This document shows, one piece after another, positions 1-7,582 of a DNA stretch of 64,000 nucleotides. A model generated the notes under the pieces. The model ran no database searches. It was not told the origin of the DNA and was given only the letters and a program-made list of their open reading frames with translations. Source of the DNA: Dongia_A sp039808885 (GTDB lineage Bacteria; Pseudomonadota; Alphaproteobacteria; Dongiales; Dongiaceae); the NCBI GenBank assembly GCA_039808885.1, contig JBDHTX010000006.1, positions 62,001 to 126,000 on the forward strand, read 5' to 3'. Position numbers and translations under genes: made by a program. Every line of letters begins with the position of its first letter. The first letter of the stretch is position 1.

Positions 1-60
1 CAGGATCGCACCCACCAGGGCGATGGCGATCAGCAGGTGAACGACGAGGATAATGACCAT
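1..60 (-). CDS. secG: SecG, preprotein translocase subunit (5' end only)
   Basis: The first 20 codons of a minus-strand gene start at ATG (position 60) and run off the window. They encode a very hydrophobic segment beginning MVIILVVHLLIAIALVG, typical of the first membrane helix of SecG, the small subunit of the SecYEG channel. In alphaproteobacteria secG commonly follows tpiA, which lies just upstream here on the same strand (144 bp apart), so synteny supports the call. Only the N-terminus is visible. Confidence 0.75.
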   Translation of the reverse strand, partial: MVIILVVHLLIAIALVGAIL

Positions 61-203
61 AAGTGCTTTCCAGTGAACCGGATTTCGGCCGGGTTTCTAG
101 CCGCTTTTGGCGGGGATCGCCAGACGGATTTGCCGGATGTGCCCGATTGAGGTGCGGAATTTTGACCTAGGGCCGCCCCCTCACGGCCTGTTGACCGCCC
201 CCG

Positions 204-965
204 CTAGGCGGCGCCCAGGGCGATGCCCCAGAAATCCTCCGCCTTGAGGCTGGCGCCCCCGACCAGCGCCCCATTGACCTCGGGGACATGCATCAGGACG
301 GCCGCATTGGTCGCCTTGACCGAACCGCCATAGAGCACCCGCATTTCCGCCCCGTCCTTGAACCAGCCCACGAGCAGGCTTCGGATATGGCCATGGACGG
401 CGGCCACGTCATCGGGGGTCGGCGTCTTTCCAGTGCCGATGGCCCAGACCGGCTCATAGGCGACGACCAGGTGAGCCGCCGTCGCATCGGCCGGGATGGA
501 CCCCTCGAGCTGGGCGGAAACCACTTCCAGGGTGGCGCCGCGGTCGCGCTCCGCCTCGGTCTCGCCGACGCAGACGATGGCGCTGAGGCCGGCATCCAGG
601 GCCGCCCGCGCCTTCGCCGCCACCAGCTCGCTGCTCTCGCCATGATCGGCGCGGCGCTCGGAATGGCCGAGGATCACCGCCTGGCAACCGCAATCGGCCA
701 GCATGGCCGCCGCCACGTCACCGGTATGGGCGCCAGAGGCCTTCACATGGCAATCCTGCGCGCCCAGGGCGATGCCCGTGCCCTGCAGCAACTGGCCCGC
801 CAGGGTCAGGTAGGGCGCCGGCGGGCAGACCAGCAGGTCCACCGCCAGGCCGGGCCGGGCCGCCCGCAGGCCAGCCAGCCCCTTGATCAGATCGGTCGTC
901 ATCGCCCGGCTGCCATTCATTTTCCAGTTTCCGGCGATCAGCGGGCGCAGGCGGGTCGTCGTCAT
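204..965 (-). CDS. tpiA: Triosephosphate isomerase
   Basis: Interconverts dihydroxyacetone phosphate and glyceraldehyde 3-phosphate in glycolysis and gluconeogenesis, in the cytosol. The 253-residue length is normal for the family. The active-site elements are all present: GNWKMNG with Lys15, GHSERR with His101, YEPVWAIGTG with Glu171, and the phosphate-binding YGGSVKA and GALVGGASL loops near the C-terminus. It starts at ATG 965, is divergent from ppiD and lies upstream of secG. Nothing unusual. Confidence 0.98.
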   Translation of the reverse strand: MTTTRLRPLIAGNWKMNGSRAMTTDLIKGLAGLRAARPGLAVDLLVCPPAPYLTLAGQLLQGTGIALGAQDCHVKASGAHTGDVAAAMLADCGCQAVILGHSERRADHGESSELVAAKARAALDAGLSAIVCVGETEAERDRGATLEVVSAQLEGSIPADATAAHLVVAYEPVWAIGTGKTPTPDDVAAVHGHIRSLLVGWFKDGAEMRVLYGGSVKATNAAVLMHVPEVNGALVGGASLKAEDFWGIALGAA

Positions 966-1166
966 GGGTCGGGAAATCCTGTGCAGAATGGGCGGCTTAG
1001 GGCGTCCCGGGCGGGCGCGGAAGGCTTGGTAGCATAGGCCCGGCGGACCTGCCAGATGCCCGCATTCCGCCGCCGTCGCATGGCCTTGCCGGGGAATCGC
1101 GGGCGGGCCGGCGCAGCGGCTCCCCGGACCCGCTGCCCGTACTTGCTGCTGGGGGGCCGCATCCCT

Positions 1167-1203
1167 ATGATGCGCGCCGATTTTTCAACAATCGGCGCAT
1201 CAT
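1167..1203 (+). promoter_or_regulatory. Near-perfect inverted repeat covering the ppiD start codon
   Basis: Left arm 1167-1181 (ATGATGCGCGCCGAT) and right arm 1191-1203 (ATCGGCGCATCAT) are complementary apart from a 2-nt bulge, around a 9-nt T/A-rich loop. The right arm includes the first two bases of the ppiD ATG (1202-1204), and no Shine-Dalgarno sequence precedes it. In RNA the start codon would sit at the foot of a stable hairpin. It could limit initiation, be a DNA-binding site, or be a relic of a terminator; function is inferred only. Confidence 0.5.
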
Positions 1204-3079
1204 GCTCAGCACCATCCGCGGCAAGGCCAAATCCTGGATCGTCAAGATCCTGTTCGTGTTCCTCATCCTCGCGTTCGCCGCGTGGGGCATCGGCGACATA
1301 TTCGCCAATCGCAGCGTGGGCAAGCCGGTGCTCAAGGTCGGCAGCCAGCAATATACGCGTCAAGAATTCGCCCGCGACCTGCAGGACCGGCTGAAGCAGT
1401 TCCAGCAGCAGGGCCTCACCATCAATGCCCAGCAATTCGCGGCACTGGGCGGGATCGAGCAGATTCTCTCCACCGCCACCAACCGGCTGCTGCTCGAGCA
1501 GTATTCCGACCGCCTGGGCCTGACCATTCCGCAGAGCGTGGCGATCGCCGAGGTGCAGGCCAATCCCGCCTTCCAGGGCGCCGGCGGCAAATTCGACCGC
1601 GACCGCTTCCTCGCCGTCCTGCAGCAGAACGGCCTCAGCGAAGCCGGCTTCGTCGCAATGGTGCAGGAGGATCTGCGCCGGCAGCAGCTGATCGGGCCGA
1701 GCTTCGCCACCGTGGTGGCGCCGAAGCCCCTGGTGGACACGATCTACGCCTATGAGGGCGAGACCCGGAGCGCCGACCTGCTGGCCATTCCCGATGCCAG
1801 CATGACCGGCGTGGCCGATCCGGACCAGGCGGTGCTCGAGAAATACTACACGGACAACGTCGGGCACTATCAGCGGCCGGAATACCGCGCCGTGGTCATC
1901 CTGCACCTGACGGCGGAGGAATTCGCCAAGCAGGTCACCATCGCCGACGACCAGCTGAAATCCGACTACGAGACCCGCAAGGCGGAGTTCGAGACGCCGG
2001 AGATGCGCGCCGTCGAGCAGGTCGTGGTCCAGGACCAGGCCAAGGCCGATGCCATCGTCGCCGCGGTGAAATCCGGCAAGAGCTTCGCCGACGCGGTGCA
2101 GGAAGCCACCGGCGGGGCGCCGGTCGACCTCGGCGATGTGAGCAAGGACAAGCTGCCGGCCGACATCGCCGAGCAGACCTTCGCGCTCGCCGCCGACGCG
2201 ACCTCGGAGCCGCTGAAAAGCGCCTTCGGGTTCCATGTGGTTCACGTCAAGTCGATCGCCGCGGCCAGCACCAAGAGCTTCGACGAGGTGAAGGAGCAGT
2301 TGCGCGGCGAACTCGCCTTGGCCCAGGCCGGCGATACCATGGCCTCGGCGGTCAACCAGCTGGACGACACGCTGGCCAGCGGCGCCTCGGTCGAGGATGC
2401 GGCAGCAAAGCTGGGCCTGACGGCGCAGAAGGTCGACGCCGTCGATGCCGATGGCAAGGATCGCGACGGCAAGGACCTTGGCATCTCGCCGGAGATCCTG
2501 GCGCTGGCGCAGCAGACCGATGCCGGCGGCACCAGCCTGGTCTCGACGCTCAGCGACGGCAGCTACGCGGTGGTGCAGGTTACCAGCGTGACGGCGGCCG
2601 AGCCGAAGCCGCTGACCGAGGTCAGCGAGCAGGTGAAGGCGGCGTGGCTGGCGCAGGCGCACCGCGACGCCGCCGACGCCAAGGCCAAGGAGATCGTCGA
2701 GAAGCTGAAGGCGGGCGGCGATCTCGCGGCGCTCGGCACCGAGCTCGGCCTCACGGTGACGTCGAGCGCGGCCTTCACCCGCGACAAGGGTGATCCCGAC
2801 AACGGCGTCGACGCCACCATGGCCCAGGCCCTGTTCAACGTGAAGATCGGCGAGGCGGTCACCGGGCGCGGCAGCGACAAGGCGATCGTGGCACGGCTCA
2901 CCACCGTCACGCCGGCCAAGCCGGACGAGAACAAGGACCGGCTGGAGGAACTGTCGAAGCAGCTCGCCGGCACGATGCGCAACGACCTGTCGTCGCAGTT
3001 CTCGGCGGCGCTCAGCCAGCAGATCAAGATCGAGCGGAACGAGGATGTCATTAACCAGATGATCGCGGCGGAACAATGA
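1202..3079 (+). CDS. ppiD: PpiD/SurA-type periplasmic peptidyl-prolyl isomerase
   Basis: A 625-residue inner-membrane-anchored chaperone. It starts with a short cytoplasmic segment, then one membrane helix (about residues 14-31, IVKILFVFLILAFAAWGI). A SurA N-terminal-type domain follows (about 35-190, with TRQEFARDLQDRLKQFQ), then a parvulin rotamase region (about 255-355, ending SAFGFHVVHVKSI) and a long C-terminal helical part. PpiD proteins assist folding of secreted and outer-membrane proteins at the Sec translocon. The stop overlaps trpE by four bases (ATGA), so the two genes are translationally coupled. The start codon is buried in a hairpin and lacks an obvious ribosome binding site. 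Confidence 0.9.
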   Translation: MLSTIRGKAKSWIVKILFVFLILAFAAWGIGDIFANRSVGKPVLKVGSQQYTRQEFARDLQDRLKQFQQQGLTINAQQFAALGGIEQILSTATNRLLLEQYSDRLGLTIPQSVAIAEVQANPAFQGAGGKFDRDRFLAVLQQNGLSEAGFVAMVQEDLRRQQLIGPSFATVVAPKPLVDTIYAYEGETRSADLLAIPDASMTGVADPDQAVLEKYYTDNVGHYQRPEYRAVVILHLTAEEFAKQVTIADDQLKSDYETRKAEFETPEMRAVEQVVVQDQAKADAIVAAVKSGKSFADAVQEATGGAPVDLGDVSKDKLPADIAEQTFALAADATSEPLKSAFGFHVVHVKSIAAASTKSFDEVKEQLRGELALAQAGDTMASAVNQLDDTLASGASVEDAAAKLGLTAQKVDAVDADGKDRDGKDLGISPEILALAQQTDAGGTSLVSTLSDGSYAVVQVTSVTAAEPKPLTEVSEQVKAAWLAQAHRDAADAKAKEIVEKLKAGGDLAALGTELGLTVTSSAAFTRDKGDPDNGVDATMAQALFNVKIGEAVTGRGSDKAIVARLTTVTPAKPDENKDRLEELSKQLAGTMRNDLSSQFSAALSQQIKIERNEDVINQMIAAEQ

Positions 3080-4611
3080 ATGTCGAGCCGGCTTTCGAGA
3101 GCTTCGCCGCGACCTACGAGTCCGGCAAGCCGCAGGTCGTCTGGACCCGCCTGATCGCCGATCTGGAGACACCGGTCTCCGCGCTGATGAAGCTGGCCGA
3201 TGGGCGGCCCAATTCCTTCCTTCTGGAATCGGTCGAGGGCGGCCGCTCGCGCGGGCGCTATTCGCTGATCGGGCTGAAGCCGGACCTGATCTGGCGCTGC
3301 CGCGGCGACAAGGCCGAGATCAACCGCAACGCCCGCTTCCAGCCCGACAGCTTCGAGCCGGAGGCGAAGGGCGCCCTCGCCTCCCTGCGCGCGCTGATCG
3401 CCGAATCCCGCATCGCCCTGCCGGCCAGCCTGCCGCCGATGGCCTCGGGCCTGTTCGGCTACATGTCGTACGACATGATCCGGCTGGTCGAGAAGCTGCC
3501 GGATGTCTCGCCCGACAATCTCAAGCTGCCGCACAGCATTTTCCTGCGGCCCACGGTGATGGCGATCTTCGACAGCGTCGAGGATATGATCACGGTGGTG
3601 ACGCCGGTCTGGCCCAGTGTTCAAGGTGGGGGCGGCTCCGCCGGCAACGCGCGTGCCGCGTACAACCAGGCGCTGGAGCGGCTGTCCGACATCGTCGCGG
3701 ACCTCGACCGCTCGCTGCCGCAGCAGCGCTCCAACAACGGCGCGCTGCCCGACCTGCCGGAGCCGAAATCGAACATGGCGCCGGAGGCCTACAAGGCCAT
3801 GGTCGACCGGGCCAAGGACTACATCCTGGCCGGCGACATTTTCCAGGTGGTGCTGTCGCAGCGCTTCAGCCTGCCCTTCCAGCTGCCGCCGCTGGCGCTC
3901 TACCGGTCGCTGCGCCGGCTCAACCCGTCGCCGTTCCTGTTCTATCTCGATTTCGGCGGCTTCTCGGTGATCGGCTCCAGCCCGGAGATCCTGGTGCGGC
4001 TGCGCGACGACGTGGTCACCATCCGCCCCATCGCCGGCACCAGGCCGCGCGGCAAGACGCCGGACGAGGACCGCGCGCTGGCGGAGGACCTGCTGGCCGA
4101 CCAGAAGGAGCTGGCCGAGCATCTGATGCTGCTCGACCTGGGGCGCAACGATGTCGGCCGGGTCGCCAAGGTCGGCAGCGTGAAAGTGACCGAGCGCAAC
4201 AAGATCGAGCTCTATTCGCACGTCATGCACATCGTCTCCAATGTCGAGGGCACGATCGAAGCGAAGCATGACGCCATGGACGCGCTGATGGGCGGTTTCC
4301 CCGCCGGCACCGTCTCCGGCGCGCCCAAGGTGCGCGCGATGGAGATCATCGAGGAGCTGGAGCCGGAGAAGCGCGGCATCTATGGCGGCGCCGTCGGCTA
4401 TTTCGCCGCCAATGGCAGCATGGACACCTGCATCGCGCTGCGCACCACGGTCGTGAAGGATGGCGTGATGTACGTCCAGGCCGGCGCCGGCATCGTCGCC
4501 GACAGCGTGCCCGAGAGCGAGCACCAGGAATGCCAGCACAAGGCCCGTGCGCTGGTGCGCGCGGCGCAGGAAGCGATCCGCTTCGCCGCCGCCGGGCGCG
4601 GCAATTCCTGA
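3076..4611 (+). CDS. trpE: Anthranilate synthase component I
   Basis: Converts chorismate plus ammonia from the glutaminase subunit to anthranilate, the first step of tryptophan synthesis. The 511-residue protein has the N-terminal regulatory part with LLES (near residue 50), the site region for tryptophan feedback in this family. The catalytic chorismate-binding half contains PIAGTRPRG, LLDLGRNDVG, GGFPAGTVSGAPK and QAGAGIVADSVPE. It overlaps ppiD by ATGA. The next plus-strand gene is a cupin rather than trpG, so the amidotransferase partner must be encoded outside the window. Confidence 0.97.
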   Translation: MNVEPAFESFAATYESGKPQVVWTRLIADLETPVSALMKLADGRPNSFLLESVEGGRSRGRYSLIGLKPDLIWRCRGDKAEINRNARFQPDSFEPEAKGALASLRALIAESRIALPASLPPMASGLFGYMSYDMIRLVEKLPDVSPDNLKLPHSIFLRPTVMAIFDSVEDMITVVTPVWPSVQGGGGSAGNARAAYNQALERLSDIVADLDRSLPQQRSNNGALPDLPEPKSNMAPEAYKAMVDRAKDYILAGDIFQVVLSQRFSLPFQLPPLALYRSLRRLNPSPFLFYLDFGGFSVIGSSPEILVRLRDDVVTIRPIAGTRPRGKTPDEDRALAEDLLADQKELAEHLMLLDLGRNDVGRVAKVGSVKVTERNKIELYSHVMHIVSNVEGTIEAKHDAMDALMGGFPAGTVSGAPKVRAMEIIEELEPEKRGIYGGAVGYFAANGSMDTCIALRTTVVKDGVMYVQAGAGIVADSVPESEHQECQHKARALVRAAQEAIRFAAAGRGNS

Positions 4612-4621
4612 CGCTGAATCC

Positions 4622-5227
4622 ATGACGCCGGCCCAAACCTTGCTGGCGCGCATCACCGAGTACTTTGCCGGCCCCGGCCGCATCGGAGACCCGGGCGCGT
4701 CTACCGTCCTGCACCGTGCCGTGGCGGCGCTGCCATCGGCCACCCGGATGGACGTGGAGCCGCGCGCGCTGCCGGTCGCGGGCTTGCTGCCGGACGCCCT
4801 GCCCGCCTGCCCGGTCCCGCTGGCGCTCGCCATTGCCGCGGCGGCACCCGGGTTCCGCTGGCGGCAGAATCCGAACTACAACGCCGGCAACATGGGCGCG
4901 GCCTTCATGGCCGGGTACGGCTATGTCGAGTTCGTCGGGCCCAAAGAAGCGCTGTTCCACGCGGCGGATGTGCGCGTCGGGCTGCTGGTGCTGGGCGCGG
5001 GCCTGCACTATCCGCCGCACGCGCATCCGGCGGAGGAGGTCTATCACCCGCTGACCGAAGGCGGTGAATGGCGTCGCGGCGACGGGCCGTGGCGCGTGGT
5101 GCCGGCGGGTTCGGCCATCCATCACCCGCCGATGATCGTCCATGAAACCCGCGCCGGCGCCGGCACGCTGCTGGCGCTCTATTGCTGGATCGGCGACACG
5201 GCGACAGAAGCGCGCTTGCTCGACTGA
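4622..5227 (+). CDS. Cupin of the DMSP lyase (DddL-like) family
   Basis: 201 residues from ATG 4622; the frame stays open upstream into trpE, but nothing recognisable lies there. The C-terminal half is a cupin barrel with the motif HYPPHAHPAEEVYHPL (His133, His135, Glu139, Tyr141 as candidate metal and catalytic residues), a second motif around AIHHPPMIVHE (His174) and an ending LLALYCWIGD. This pattern matches the dimethylsulfoniopropionate lyase cupin family, whose members cleave DMSP to dimethyl sulfide and acrylate using a metal and a tyrosine base. Many family members in soil bacteria have unknown substrates, so activity on DMSP is not assured. It lies 10 bp after trpE and converges on the nitrile hydratase operon. 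Confidence 0.7.
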   Translation: MTPAQTLLARITEYFAGPGRIGDPGASTVLHRAVAALPSATRMDVEPRALPVAGLLPDALPACPVPLALAIAAAAPGFRWRQNPNYNAGNMGAAFMAGYGYVEFVGPKEALFHAADVRVGLLVLGAGLHYPPHAHPAEEVYHPLTEGGEWRRGDGPWRVVPAGSAIHHPPMIVHETRAGAGTLLALYCWIGDTATEARLLD

Positions 5228-5230
5228 CGG

Positions 5231-5602
5231 CTAGGCGCCCAGCTCGACCGGCTTGCCGTGCGGCGTGTGCTCGTAGGCCTCGACCCAGGCCGCCTTGCGC
5301 GCGGCGAGCAGCTCGGCGCTGGCGATGTTCTTCTCCTGCACCAGATGCTCAAGCGCGCTCAGCACGTGCTGATAATAAGTCGAGCCGTCATCGGGATCGC
5401 CGGCCGCCTGGGCGCGCTTGATCGCGGCGCCCAGCGCCTCGGCCCATTCCTGGGCGGTGTAGGCGCCGGCCTGCTGCAGGGCGACGGCGAGCGCCAGGGC
5501 CTGGGCTTCCCAGGGCTCGGCGAAGAGCGGTTCGCCCTCGGCGCGGCGGATCGGCTGCAGCGCGGCATCGCCGCAGGCCTTCGCGGATTCAGGCTGGCTC
5601 AA
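5231..5602 (-). CDS. Nitrile hydratase accessory (activator) protein
   Basis: A 123-residue protein related to the N-terminal half of nitrile hydratase beta subunits. It includes FAEPWEAQALALAVAL near residue 25 and a helical stretch through GSTYYQHVLSALEHLV. Such activators (P14K/NhlE type) help load the metal into the alpha subunit and mature it. The chosen start is TTG at 5602, preceded by GGGAG; this start lies inside the last codons of the upstream beta gene (14-bp overlap). In-frame ATGs further upstream would overlap beta more deeply and add unrelated residues. It is the only activator gene for two alpha/beta pairs and the last gene of the operon. Confidence 0.82.
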   Translation of the reverse strand: MSQPESAKACGDAALQPIRRAEGEPLFAEPWEAQALALAVALQQAGAYTAQEWAEALGAAIKRAQAAGDPDDGSTYYQHVLSALEHLVQEKNIASAELLAARKAAWVEAYEHTPHGKPVELGA

Positions 5603-6248
5603 GATAGTTCTCCCAGAGATCGAGATGCACTTTGTCCCGGGCATTCGCCGCCTCGCCCCACAGCGCGCGCGCCGTGAAGGCGACGGTGTAGAGGTGCCGG
5701 GGCTGCTCGCCGCCGCCATGGGCGCTGGCATCGGGCAGCACATGGCCGCCATGCAGGCGCACGATCTGGCCGGTCTTGCCGCGGGCATAGCGCGGCAGGC
5801 GGGTGTGACCCTCCGGCTGCGTGTTGCGCGCACGCACGGCCTGTCCCACCGCGAAGACCGGCGCCTGCGCCGGGGCGCGGCCGCTATGCGTCCGGTCGTG
5901 CAGGAAATCCCAGACCGCGCCGGCCTTCATCGCGTCATCGCGCCTGGCCGCGCCGGCGGCCGCGCGGCCGGCGGCAAGCTCTTGCGGCGAAATCATGCCA
6001 GCTTCGAGCAGCGCCTGCTCGGCGATGTAGACCCATTGCTCGTAGTAGTTCTGGGTCAGATAGAGGTCCGGTCGCAAGGTCTCGCGCAGATAGCGGAACC
6101 GGTCGACGGTGAAACCGGCCGGGAAGGTCATCACTTCCAGGATGCCGGCCGCCCTGCCCTCCCACGCCTCGTGGAACGGCGGCTCGTTCCGCTCGGCGAC
6201 GACCGCGCCGAAACCGTGCATGCCGCCGAGGTCGTGGACCCCGTTCAC
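5589..6248 (-). CDS. Nitrile hydratase beta subunit, second copy (beta2)
   Basis: 219 residues from GTG 6248 (VNGVHDLGGMHGFG). Forms the alpha-beta unit that hydrates nitriles to amides. It has the family N-terminus NGVHDLGGMHG, the helical segment LRPDLYLTQNYYEQW, and the C-terminal SH3-like barrel beginning FAVGQAVRARN, with GHTRLPRYARGKTG carrying the arginines that contact the oxidised metal cysteines. It ends LYTVAFTARALWG...LWENYLEPA. The GTG overlaps the alpha2 stop (GTGA). It is clearly paralogous to beta1 (6891-7556); by eye about half the residues match. Its last codons contain the ribosome binding site and TTG start of the accessory gene. Confidence 0.9.
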   Translation of the reverse strand: MNGVHDLGGMHGFGAVVAERNEPPFHEAWEGRAAGILEVMTFPAGFTVDRFRYLRETLRPDLYLTQNYYEQWVYIAEQALLEAGMISPQELAAGRAAAGAARRDDAMKAGAVWDFLHDRTHSGRAPAQAPVFAVGQAVRARNTQPEGHTRLPRYARGKTGQIVRLHGGHVLPDASAHGGGEQPRHLYTVAFTARALWGEAANARDKVHLDLWENYLEPA

Positions 6249-6904
6249 TTGAGCGTCACCACGCCGGTGCCGATCATGGAATCGCGCGTGACCAGCGCGG
6301 CGAGCTGCTCCTCGCTCATGCCCTCGCTGCCCTTGGGCCGCTGCGGCACCACGAGATAGCGCACCTCCGCGGTCGAATCCCAGACGCGGATCCTGGTCGT
6401 CTCCGGCAGGGTGACGCCGAATTCCTTCAGCACCCCGCGCGGGTCGATCACCACGCGCGAGCGGTAGGGCGCCGATTTGTACCAGGCCGGCGGCAGGCCC
6501 AGCACCGAGAGCGGATAGCAGGAGCAGAGCGTGCACACGACCATGTTGTGGACATCCGGCGTGTTCTCCACGGCGACGATGTGCTGGCCCTGCACGCCGA
6601 GGAAATCCATCTCGCCGATCGCCTTCGTGGAATCGGCGAACAGCCGCTGGCGATAGGCGGGATCGACCCAGGCCCGCGCCACCACCTTGGCGCCGTTGCG
6701 CGGGCCGATCTTGTTCTCGTAGACGTCGACCCAGGCGTCGATGGCGGCGGAATCCACCAGCCCCTTCTCGTTCAGCAGGCTTTCCAGCGCCTTCACCCGC
6801 AAGGCCGGGTCGGAGGGCAGCTTGGAATGAATGTCGTGGTGATGCGCCAGCCCGGGTTCGCCGTGGTCGTGCGGATGGCTGTGCGCGTGGTCATGCGGCG
6901 TCAA
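6245..6904 (-). CDS. Cobalt-type nitrile hydratase alpha subunit, second copy (alpha2)
   Basis: 219 residues from TTG 6904, preceded by GGGAG; the start lies inside the end of beta1 (14-bp overlap). The metal-claw motif VCTLCSCY (Cys124, Cys127, Cys129) has Thr in the position typical of cobalt enzymes, whereas iron enzymes carry Ser. The rest of the family core is present (GLPPAWYKSAPYRSRVV, DPRGVL, RVWDSTAEVRYLVVP). The first 26 residues hold ten histidines, an extension that might bind cobalt before insertion (inference). Roughly two thirds identical by eye to alpha1, so the pair arose by duplication but both copies are intact. Confidence 0.92.
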   Translation of the reverse strand: MTPHDHAHSHPHDHGEPGLAHHHDIHSKLPSDPALRVKALESLLNEKGLVDSAAIDAWVDVYENKIGPRNGAKVVARAWVDPAYRQRLFADSTKAIGEMDFLGVQGQHIVAVENTPDVHNMVVCTLCSCYPLSVLGLPPAWYKSAPYRSRVVIDPRGVLKEFGVTLPETTRIRVWDSTAEVRYLVVPQRPKGSEGMSEEQLAALVTRDSMIGTGVVTLK

Positions 6905-7556
6905 GATAGCTCTCCCAGAGGTCAACGCAGGTTTCGTCGCGCGCCGAGGCGTCGGGCCCCCAGAGCTCGCGGAAGGAAAAGGCGACGGTGTAGAGATGCT
7001 GCGGCGCCTCGCCCGCCTTGTGCGCGTTGCTGTCGGGGAAGACGTGCCCGCCATGATGCAGCTGCACGATGCCGACCTTGCCGCGGGCATAGCGGGGCAG
7101 CCTCGTGTGGCCGGTCGGGTTGATGTTGCGCGCCCGCACCTTCTGTCCCACCGCGAAAAGCGGCGGCGTCTCGACCTTGCGGGTGAAGACGCCCTGCGTC
7201 TTCTGCGCGTTCCACACCTGCTCGGGACGCATGGCGTCGTTGCGCTTGGCGGTGCCGGGCGCGGCGCGGCCGCTGATGATCTCCGCCTCGGTGGCCCAGC
7301 CGCCATCCAGCAAGGCGGCGACATAGCTCATGTACCAGTGATCGTAGTACGAGCGCTCCAGGTAGAGCGCCGGCGGGATCAGCTCGCGCACATGGCGCCA
7401 GCGGTCGATGTTGTAGCCGGGCGGCAGCAGGCCGCCGCGGCGGATGCCGAACATGCGCGCCTCCCAGGGCGCGTGCCACAGCGGCTCGTCCTGTTCCGCC
7501 TCCGGCGCGATCGGCCCGTGGCCATGCATGCCGCCGAGATCGTGGATTCCGTTCAT
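6891..7556 (-). CDS. Nitrile hydratase beta subunit, first copy (beta1)
   Basis: 221 residues from ATG 7556 (MNGIHDLGGMHGHG). It contains the canonical beta features: IDRWRHVRELIPPALYL, the RSYYDHW segment, and a C-terminal barrel with FAVGQKVRARN, GHTRLPRYARGKVG and a histidine-bearing HHGGHVFPDS strand, ending LWESYLDAA. It lies 26 bp after alpha1. The 3' end (GGGAGAGCTATCTTGACG) doubles as ribosome binding site and TTG start for alpha2. The same arrangement recurs at the beta2-accessory junction, showing that the duplicated unit included this junction. Confidence 0.92.
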   Translation of the reverse strand: MNGIHDLGGMHGHGPIAPEAEQDEPLWHAPWEARMFGIRRGGLLPPGYNIDRWRHVRELIPPALYLERSYYDHWYMSYVAALLDGGWATEAEIISGRAAPGTAKRNDAMRPEQVWNAQKTQGVFTRKVETPPLFAVGQKVRARNINPTGHTRLPRYARGKVGIVQLHHGGHVFPDSNAHKAGEAPQHLYTVAFSFRELWGPDASARDETCVDLWESYLDAA

Positions 7557-7582
7557 TGTGGGCAATCCCGAAAAATTGGACC

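Noticed and set aside
966..1201. Trp attenuator upstream of ppiD-trpE
   Set aside because: No short leader peptide with tandem Trp codons was seen; trpE starts inside the end of ppiD.
962..3172. 736-residue minus-strand open frame opposite ppiD
   Set aside because: GC-rich shadow frame rich in Arg, Leu and Gly repeats with no motif; ppiD on the other strand is clearly the gene.
2563..4833. 756-residue minus-strand open frame opposite ppiD/trpE
   Set aside because: Overlaps two well-supported genes and has low-complexity composition without start signals.
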